Assembly: GCA_045542355.1 (NCBI GenBank)
Contig: JAZQKX010000031.1
Coordinates: 62,001 to 126,000 of the forward strand
Direction of reading: 5' to 3'
Length of the DNA: 64,000 bases
Source of the DNA: UMGS1532 sp045542355
GTDB taxonomy: Bacteria > Bacillota > Clostridia > Oscillospirales > Acutalibacteraceae
Below, piece by piece: positions 58,824 through 64,000 of this stretch. How positions within the stretch are numbered: position 1 is the first letter of the stretch; each line of letters opens with the position of its first letter. A program made the translations under genes and the position numbers. Below the pieces are notes generated by a model that did no database searches, was not told where the DNA came from, and saw nothing but the letters and a program-made list of their open reading frames with translations.

Positions 58824-59975
58824 ATGGCTTCCGCTGAAAATAGCAAGAAGAAATCAAAACTTAATAATGGCTGGTTTATCAAAAACGGAAGCATGGATTT
58901 AACCTTTTTGTTTTTCGTTGTGTTGATATTAGGTATAGGACTTATCATGTTGTTTTCTGCCTCCTATTCCTATGCTTATACAAATTATGGCAATAGCTAT
59001 CACTTTATTATCAAACAGGCGCTCTTTGCTGTAGGCGGTGTTGTCGCAATGCTGATAATATCGAAGGTGGATTATCATAAATACATGAGATTTTCATGGC
59101 TGGCCTATGGTATTGCCCTTGTGTTTTTAGTGTTAGTCTATCTGCTACCTGCACGTGAGGGTGTGCATCGTTGGATAATAATCGGTCCCATTAACTTCCA
59201 ACCCTCTGAGATTGCAAAATTTGCGATAGTTTTGCTGTTTGCCCACATGATTTCGATAAACTATAATGCTATGAAAACCTTTAAATTCAGCGTTTTGTTT
59301 TTGGGAATTATATTGGCAATAGTTTGCGTTTTAGTTGTGTTTGAAACCCATCTTTCTGCCACAATCATCATCTTTTCGATAGGTATAATAATGATGGTTG
59401 TAGGCGGTCTTAAAAAGAGATACATACTTATAGGTGTCGGACTGGGTGTAGTTGCCGTTGTGGCGGCAATTACAGGAGCCGTAAGCTACGCCTCTGACCG
59501 TATAACTTATTGGTTAGACCCATGGTCTGACCCTGTAGGTAAAGGCTATCAGACCATACAATCTCTGCTATCTATCGGTTCTGGAGGATTTATGGGTAGA
59601 GGTCTGGGTCAATCTATGCAAAAGCACTTGTGGATTCCTGAGCCTCATAACGACTTCATCTTCGCCATCGTATGTGAAGAATTAGGATTGGTAGGCGCTC
59701 TATTGATTGTTGGACTATTCTGCGCCCTTGTCTGGAGAGGTCTTATAATTGCCCGTGGCGCTTCTGACAAATTCGGTGCACTGTTGGCAGTAGGTCTTGT
59801 ATGTCAGGTAGGACTTCAGGTAATGCTTAATATAATGGTTGTTACCAATACCATTCCAAACACAGGTATCAGCCTTCCGTTTTTTAGCTACGGAGGAACT
59901 TCACTTATAATTCTTCTTTGTGAAATGGGTGTAGTTTTATCCGTTTCGCGTTTCAGTTCTATAACCAAAAGATAG
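58824..59975 (+). CDS. ftsW: Septal peptidoglycan polymerase FtsW (SEDS family)
   Basis: 383 residues, ten membrane segments after a basic N-terminus. FQPSEIAKFAIVL, EPHNDFIFAIVCEELGLVGA and GISLPFFSYGGTSL are SEDS signatures. Works with the class B PBP encoded upstream. SpoVE is a close paralogue, but the place next to murG favours ftsW. ATGGAGGG SD. Confidence 0.93.
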   Translation: MASAENSKKKSKLNNGWFIKNGSMDLTFLFFVVLILGIGLIMLFSASYSYAYTNYGNSYHFIIKQALFAVGGVVAMLIISKVDYHKYMRFSWLAYGIALVFLVLVYLLPAREGVHRWIIIGPINFQPSEIAKFAIVLLFAHMISINYNAMKTFKFSVLFLGIILAIVCVLVVFETHLSATIIIFSIGIIMMVVGGLKKRYILIGVGLGVVAVVAAITGAVSYASDRITYWLDPWSDPVGKGYQTIQSLLSIGSGGFMGRGLGQSMQKHLWIPEPHNDFIFAIVCEELGLVGALLIVGLFCALVWRGLIIARGASDKFGALLAVGLVCQVGLQVMLNIMVVTNTIPNTGISLPFFSYGGTSLIILLCEMGVVLSVSRFSSITKR

Positions 59976-59987
59976 GGTGGATTAAAT

Positions 59988-61106
59988 ATGCATGTACTTT
60001 TCGCAGGTGGTGGCACCGCAGGACATATCAATCCCGCATTAGCTATGGCGGGATATATAAAGGAGCAGCATCCCGATGCTCGTATCAGCTATATCGGAAC
60101 TGCCGAGAAGCTGGAGGCAAGGCTTGTACCCGAGGCGGGTTATGAGTTCAGAACAATAGATGTTGCCGGTTTCAGCCGTTCTTTAAGTCCAAAGAGTATT
60201 ATCAAGAATATGGTTGCAGTAAAGAAGGCGTTTACATCTTCTATGACTGCAAAGAAAATATTAAAAGAGCTAAAACCTGACCTTGTTGTAGGAACAGGCG
60301 GATATGTCAGCGGACCTGTTTTGCGTGAAGCTCACAAACTGGGTATTAAGACTGCAATACATGAGCAAAATGCTTACCCTGGTGTTACTACAAAAATGTT
60401 GGCACCAAATGTTGACAGAGTAATGTTGGCAATGCCTGAAGCTGAAAAATATCTTAACTGTAAAAACAAACCTGTTATCACAGGCAATCCTGTACGAGTT
60501 GAATTTTTAAAGCTGGACAGAGATTTGTCCAGAGCAAAATTAGGCCTTGATAACCGTCCCATGATATTATCCTTTGGTGGCAGTCTAGGAGCCGCCCCCG
60601 TTAATGCGGCGGTGGTAGAGCTGATAGCAGAGCATTGGAAAAGGGGAGAATATATCCACTTTCATGCAACGGGTAAGGTTGGATATGAATCAACCTTAGG
60701 CGCTCTTAAAGAAAAGGGTGTTGATGTAGGCGCTGAGAATCTTAGAATAACAGAATATATAAGCGATATGGCAGATTGCATGGCGGCGGCTGATTTGGTG
60801 ATCGGCAGAGCAGGAGCAATTACCCTCACCGAAATCGAAGCGGCGGGCAGAGCATCTATTCTGATACCCTCACCTTATGTAGCTGAGAATCATCAGTTCC
60901 ATAACGCAATGACCTTGAAAGAGAAAAATGCCGCAGAGGTTATTGAAGAAAAGGATTTAAACGGTGAGATGTTAATAAATGCGGTAAAAGGTATACTTTC
61001 CGACACAAAGCTTTCTTCTAAAATGGGAGAAAAAGCCGCAGAAACAGCAATTTTAGATGCAAATAAGCGCATATATGATTGCTTAATGGAGCTTTATATC
61101 AATTAA
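59988..61106 (+). CDS. murG: UDP-GlcNAc:lipid I GlcNAc-transferase
   Basis: 372 residues, two Rossmann domains. GGGTAGHINPALAMAGYI at the N-terminus, VGTGGYVSGPVL and the C-terminal donor site GRAGAITLTEIEAAG. Makes lipid II on the cytoplasmic side. Starts 12 bases after ftsW. Confidence 0.96.
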   Translation: MHVLFAGGGTAGHINPALAMAGYIKEQHPDARISYIGTAEKLEARLVPEAGYEFRTIDVAGFSRSLSPKSIIKNMVAVKKAFTSSMTAKKILKELKPDLVVGTGGYVSGPVLREAHKLGIKTAIHEQNAYPGVTTKMLAPNVDRVMLAMPEAEKYLNCKNKPVITGNPVRVEFLKLDRDLSRAKLGLDNRPMILSFGGSLGAAPVNAAVVELIAEHWKRGEYIHFHATGKVGYESTLGALKEKGVDVGAENLRITEYISDMADCMAAADLVIGRAGAITLTEIEAAGRASILIPSPYVAENHQFHNAMTLKEKNAAEVIEEKDLNGEMLINAVKGILSDTKLSSKMGEKAAETAILDANKRIYDCLMELYIN

Positions 61107-61174
61107 CAAATAACAGCACTTCGGCATACTATAAACTGAAAAATATTTTTCAGTCGTAGAATGGAGTGCTGATT

Positions 61175-62434
61175 ATGGAAAAAATAATAATCGAGGGAGG
61201 AAAGCCCCTGTGCGGCGAGACAAAGGTGCATGGCGCGAAAAATAGTGCGCTACCCATTCTCGCGGCTTCTCTCCTTGTTCGTGGGACCAGCGTTATACAT
61301 AACTGTCCCGACCTTTCAGATGTTCGCGCCTCGGTGAAAATACTTAATAATCTCGGGTGCAAATGCAAAAGGGAAGGCAACACAATGATTGTTGACGCTT
61401 CTCAGGTAAATTGCTGTATAATACCCGAAAATCTTATGCGGGAAATGCGTTCCTCTATTGTGTTTTTAGGCGCAATAGCCGCAAGATGTAAAAAGGCGTT
61501 TTTAAGCAGTCCGGGTGGATGCGAGATTGGACCACGCCCCATAGATTTGCATATTTCTTCATTAAGAGAATTAGGGCTCAGGATAAACGAAAGTCATGGC
61601 TGTATTGATTGCGTGTGTGAAACCGAGCTCAAGGGTAAAAGTATTTACATACCAATCCCAAGTGTTGGAGCAACAGAGAATATCATGATTGCGGCTTCAA
61701 CCGCTAAGGGGACCACAAGAATATATAACGCGGCGCGGGAGCCCGAAATTAAGGATTTAGCCGATTTTCTTAATTCTGCAGGAGCTAAAATCAAGGGCGC
61801 CGGTAGCAGTGATATAGTCATTGAAGGAGTGAAATCTCTCCATTCCGTAGAGCATACTGTTATACCCGACAGAATACTAACTGCAACCTATATGTCCGCC
61901 GTGGCGGCAACTGGGGGCAAGGGTACTATTCTGAATGTGTGTCCCAAGCATCTTAAGGCGATTATCTCTGAATATGAGAGAATGGGATGTGAAATCGAGC
62001 TTAGCGGTAATACTATGAGAATTTACGCAGGTCTTCGTCTCAAACGACTCAAAACCGTAAGAACTCAGTATTATCCGGGATTTCCCACAGACGCGGGGCC
62101 AACCCTTATTGCAACCGCAACCGTAGCGGAGGGCACCAGCATATTTATAGAAAATATATTTGAAAACCGATTTAAATTTGCCGATGAGCTTAACCGCCTC
62201 GGAGCCGATGTTAAGGTAGAGGGACGCACAGCATTAGTTGAGGGTGTTAAAGAACTTAGCGGCGCTTCGGTAAACTGCACCGACCTTCGTGGTGGTGCGG
62301 CGCTCATGGTGGCAGGTTTTGCCGCTAATGGTACAACCGAAATCGGTGAAATACATCATATAATAAGGGGATATGAAACTCCTGAAATATATTTTAAAGC
62401 ACTGGGTGCAAAGATAAAAAGGATCAAGATATGA
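61175..62434 (+). CDS. murA: UDP-GlcNAc 1-carboxyvinyltransferase
   Basis: 419 residues from the ATG at 61175 (TGGAG upstream); an in-frame GTG three codons earlier overlaps the SD. HGAKNSALPIL with Lys22/Asn23 and the active-site cysteine in SPGGCEIGPRP (Cys116), the residue attacked by fosfomycin in other bacteria. First committed step of peptidoglycan synthesis. ftsQ overlaps its end by 4 bases (ATGA). Confidence 0.95.
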   Translation: MEKIIIEGGKPLCGETKVHGAKNSALPILAASLLVRGTSVIHNCPDLSDVRASVKILNNLGCKCKREGNTMIVDASQVNCCIIPENLMREMRSSIVFLGAIAARCKKAFLSSPGGCEIGPRPIDLHISSLRELGLRINESHGCIDCVCETELKGKSIYIPIPSVGATENIMIAASTAKGTTRIYNAAREPEIKDLADFLNSAGAKIKGAGSSDIVIEGVKSLHSVEHTVIPDRILTATYMSAVAATGGKGTILNVCPKHLKAIISEYERMGCEIELSGNTMRIYAGLRLKRLKTVRTQYYPGFPTDAGPTLIATATVAEGTSIFIENIFENRFKFADELNRLGADVKVEGRTALVEGVKELSGASVNCTDLRGGAALMVAGFAANGTTEIGEIHHIIRGYETPEIYFKALGAKIKRIKI

Positions 62435-63216
62435 AAGAAAAAAGTAAGCCTAAGGTAAAAAAGAAAAGAAAACTCCGCCCAGGATTCATTGTGGCGCTGT
62501 TGGTAGTGGTGTTGGCTGTGTTCACTATTTTGTCAACCACAGTGTTATTACCCATCAACAACATAAGCGTCGAATATAGCGGAAAGAAATATACCGGGGA
62601 AGAAATCTTGGCGGTGTCAGGTGTGGATAAAGAGGATAATATCCTTATGACGCTGGAATCGGTAGTTAATAAAAAGGTAACTGAGGGTCTGCCCTATATT
62701 GGCGCTGTAGAGCTGAAAAAGGAGTTACCCGATAAAGTGACGTTAATAGCACGGGAAACAAAGGCTGCTTATTGTTTGAAATACAATAAGAAATATGTAA
62801 TCCTTGACTCGGAATTTAAGGTGTTAGAAACAGCCTCGAAGAAAAAAAGCAAACTGACCTATTTAAAGGGCTTGAAGCTCTCGGGATGCGAGATAGGAAA
62901 ATTTGCCGAGTTCAAAAGTGAGACCGCCTTTTCCAATGTGAAACAGATACTTAAAATGGTTAAGAAAAGCGGCAATAGTATCAACAATCTGGACATAACT
63001 TCTCAATTCGATATTTCCCTTATGGTTAACGGTAAATATACTGTAGAGATAGGCAAATCAAACGACCTTACCGAGAAGCTGGAGTTCATGAATAAGATGA
63101 TAGAACAGATTGAGAAAAAGCATAAAAACGACAAGGGTACAATTAACCTCAGATACTTTACTGAAAAGAAAGAGGGATATTTTACAAGAGGTGACGCAGA
63201 GGAAATATATAGCTAA
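62431..63216 (+). CDS. ftsQ: Cell division protein FtsQ/DivIB
   Basis: 261 residues. A very basic N-terminal tail (KPKVKKKRKLR), one membrane segment (FIVALLVVVLAVFTILSTTV), then a POTRA domain (about 45-110; NNISVEYSGKKYTGEEILAV) and a beta domain. Position and layout match DivIB/FtsQ, which links the early and late division proteins. Sequence similarity across the family is low. Confidence 0.85.
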   Translation: MKEKSKPKVKKKRKLRPGFIVALLVVVLAVFTILSTTVLLPINNISVEYSGKKYTGEEILAVSGVDKEDNILMTLESVVNKKVTEGLPYIGAVELKKELPDKVTLIARETKAAYCLKYNKKYVILDSEFKVLETASKKKSKLTYLKGLKLSGCEIGKFAEFKSETAFSNVKQILKMVKKSGNSINNLDITSQFDISLMVNGKYTVEIGKSNDLTEKLEFMNKMIEQIEKKHKNDKGTINLRYFTEKKEGYFTRGDAEEIYS

Positions 63217-63285
63217 CTAAAATATAAGTAACACGACATATACAAAAGTTGACAATATTTTCATTAATAAAAAGATAAAATGCCC

Positions 63286-63314
63286 TTGAAATTTATAATA
63301 TTTTATGTTATTAT
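63286..63314 (+). promoter_or_regulatory. Promoter for ftsZ
   Basis: TTGAAA (63286-63291), 17-base spacer, TATTAT (63309-63314), 54 bases before the start codon. A second -35-like TTGACA occurs at 63249-63254 without a good -10 partner. Confidence 0.6.
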
Positions 63315-63367
63315 CTAATTGTATTATTGGGTAAAAGCAAATTTACATACTGAAAGGAAGTTAAAAA

Positions 63368-64000
63368 ATGCCGTTTGAGATAGCTCAAGAGACAGAGGAC
63401 ATTGTTCAAATAAAAGTAATAGGTGTAGGCGGAGGCGGCGGCAACGCTGTTAACAGAATGGTAACTGCTGGTGTTAAGGGTGTAGAATACATCGCTATCA
63501 ACACCGATAAAGCAGCCCTTTTAGCCTCTAAGGCTACAAGTAAGCTTCAGATTGGCGAGAGAAAGACTCGTGGCTTTGGCGCTGGCGCCAACCCCACTCG
63601 CGGTCAGGAATCCGCTGAGGAATCAAGAGAAGAAATTTCTGCAGCCCTTCGTGGCACAGATATGGTATTCGTTACCGCAGGTATGGGCGGTGGCACTGGT
63701 ACTGGTGCGGCTCCTGTAGTTGCTCAGATTGCAAAGGAAATGGGTATCCTTACCGTTGGTATAGTTACCAAACCTTTTGCTTTCGAGGGTGCAAAGAGAA
63801 TGAAACAGGCTGAGCAGGGCATCGAAGCTCTCCGTCAGCATGTTGACAGCCTTATCGTTATTCCTAACGAAAGACTTAAGTTCTTCTCTGAGCAGAAGAT
63901 TACCCTTTTAAATGCTTTCGACGTTGCTGACGATGTACTTCGCCAGGGTGTTCAGAGCGTTTCCGAATTAATCAACGCTACTGCCATGATTAACCTTGAC
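63368..64000 (+). CDS. ftsZ: Cell division GTPase FtsZ (5' part)
   Basis: The first 211 codons; the gene continues past the right edge. The tubulin-type GTP-binding signature GGGTGTG is at 107-113, with KVIGVGGGGGNAVNRM near the start and NTDKAAL. Builds the division ring. AAAGGAAG lies before the ATG. ftsA, which usually precedes ftsZ, is absent; the gene has its own promoter. Confidence 0.97.
   Translation, partial: MPFEIAQETEDIVQIKVIGVGGGGGNAVNRMVTAGVKGVEYIAINTDKAALLASKATSKLQIGERKTRGFGAGANPTRGQESAEESREEISAALRGTDMVFVTAGMGGGTGTGAAPVVAQIAKEMGILTVGIVTKPFAFEGAKRMKQAEQGIEALRQHVDSLIVIPNERLKFFSEQKITLLNAFDVADDVLRQGVQSVSELINATAMINLD

Noticed and set aside
1..64000. CRISPR array, rRNA genes, phage genes, replication origin, tmRNA or RNase P RNA
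   Set aside because: No regularly spaced repeats, rRNA signatures, structural phage genes or DnaA-box clusters were seen; apart from the leader RNA at 5.9 kb, no known non-coding RNA signature was found.

Overview
The window looks like a chromosomal stretch of a spore-forming, anaerobic, Gram-positive Clostridia species, plausibly Oscillospirales (inference). The support is: strong SD sequences (AGGAGG) and TTGaca/TAtaaT promoters, spoIIID behind a sigma-E-like promoter, a YtfJ/GerW gene, four lipoproteins with lipoboxes, a meso-DAP type MurE (DNPR motif), zinc-type S14/S4/L36 proteins, and decarboxylase/transcarboxylase-type biotin enzymes.

Layout. 1-5.6 kb: a lipoprotein, NadE, an IS30-family insertion placed directly behind nadE, glutamate dehydrogenase (minus strand), and the trxA-trxB pair. 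5.6-8.4 kb: an accessory-looking, AT-rich segment. It holds a small Cys-rich protein gene behind a structured, riboswitch-like leader RNA, an XRE regulator, a divergent membrane protein/lipoprotein pair, and a decayed copy of the 3' end of the neighbouring GGGtGRT gene. 8.4-10.1 kb: the GGGtGRT protein and a NifU/IscU-like scaffold, co-transcribed on the minus strand. 10.4-19.7 kb: a flavin reductase and a long operon prmA-prfB-ECF S component-proB-proA-proC-glyA-lrp-aminotransferase. 19.7-21.9 kb (minus): cca, tcdA and tRNA-Leu(UAA). 22.1-28.6 kb: spoIIID, an unknown gene, an M50 protease, scpA-scpB, DUF2953, ytfJ, a dacF-like carboxypeptidase, an RluB-type pseudouridine synthase and a GNAT-like protein. 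28.9-32.2 kb: a three-gene biotin carboxyltransferase cluster (CT subunit, biotin carrier, OadA/5S-like subunit). 32.2-36.4 kb: secG, a lipoprotein, acpP, proS and a Ser-rich membrane protein.

36.4-52 kb is one very long ribosomal superoperon (S10-spc-alpha, rpsJ to rplQ, with secY, adk, map, infA and rpoA). It starts at a near-consensus promoter followed by a ~280-nt structured leader and ends at a strong terminator. 52.1-64 kb is the division/cell-wall (dcw) cluster: mraZ, rsmH, ftsL-like, PASTA-PBP, murE, mraY, ftsW, murG, murA, ftsQ/divIB and the start of ftsZ. It has AAAGTGG MraZ boxes over its promoter and lacks murF, murD and ftsA at their usual places.

Most of the window is conserved housekeeping. 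The least explained parts are the riboswitch-like leader at 5.9-6.1 kb, the accessory module bracketed by repeats of the GGGtGRT 3' end, the GGGtGRT/NifU-like pair, the split carboxyltransferase operon, and the S10-operon leader.
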